Part shown: piece by piece, positions 5,846 through 5,879 of the stretch | How positions within the stretch are numbered: position 1 is the stretch's first letter | How the letters are laid out: each line of letters starts with the position of its first letter | NCBI GenBank assembly: GCA_001803815.1 | Contig: MHEL01000109.1 | Location: 1-5,879, forward strand | Origin: Nitrospirae bacterium RBG_19FT_COMBO_42_15 | GTDB lineage: Bacteria; Nitrospirota; CAKKRA01; 9FT-COMBO-42-15 | Length of the DNA stretch: 5,879 bases | Direction: 5' to 3' | The notes under the pieces: generated by a model | Databases searched by the model: none | What the model saw: only the letters and a program-made list of their open reading frames with translations | What the model was told of the DNA's origin: nothing | Position numbers and translations under genes: made by a program

Positions 5846-5879
5846 ATGAGAAAAAATGTTTTGTCTTTAACAGGTATTT
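5846..5879 (+). CDS. Start of a downstream gene (3' partial, 11 codons visible)
   Basis: Only M-R-K-N-V-L-S-L-T-G-I can be read before the window ends. A clear ribosome site precedes the ATG. The pattern of two basic residues followed by hydrophobic ones fits the beginning of a signal peptide, so this may be another exported protein in the same operon as the 110-aa secreted protein. Nothing about its function can be said from this stretch. Confidence 0.6.
   Translation, partial: MRKNVLSLTGI

Overview
The window comes from a Gram-negative, probably anaerobic bacterium of moderate to low GC content. The evidence is an outer-membrane beta-barrel protein, a lipoprotein, two iron-sulfur proteins and AT-leaning codon use. 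A Desulfobacterota- or Nitrospirota-like lineage would fit, but no marker gene is present to fix this. All supported genes are on the + strand and nothing credible was seen on the - strand. No tRNA, rRNA, CRISPR array, insertion sequence or phage gene was recognised.

Layout. (1) 2-2713 is the 3' part of a large envelope gene. It holds two tandem periplasmic repeats that resemble CsgG/FlgO plus FlgT-C modules, followed by a C-terminal outer-membrane barrel. (2) 2738-3154 encodes a small lipoprotein with one bacterial Ig-like (SbsA/Big_5-type) domain, 24 bp downstream. (3) 3155-3287 is a 133-bp gap holding a nested imperfect hairpin and a possible 16-codon leader ORF. (4) 3288-3476 encodes a 62-aa single-cluster ferredoxin. 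(5) 3477-3554 is a 78-bp gap with a perfect 9-bp inverted repeat. (6) 3555-5456 encodes a 633-aa cytoplasmic fusion of CRP-like cyclic-nucleotide-binding folds with a four-cluster ferredoxin domain. (7) 5497-5829 encodes a 110-aa secreted helical protein. (8) A further gene starts at 5846 and runs off the window.

How the parts may work together. The first two genes form an envelope pair: an outer-membrane barrel with a large periplasmic sensor- or assembly-like region, plus a lipoprotein. The second half centres on redox: a small low-potential ferredoxin is followed by a protein that carries both sensor-type domains and a chain of [4Fe-4S] clusters but no DNA-binding domain. The simplest reading is an electron-transfer protein whose activity is gated or scaffolded by CRP-like domains, perhaps fed by the adjacent ferredoxin. 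That functional link is inference from adjacency. The strongest candidates for something little described are this sensor-ferredoxin fusion, the duplicated FlgO/FlgT-like barrel protein, and the structured leader upstream of the ferredoxin gene.
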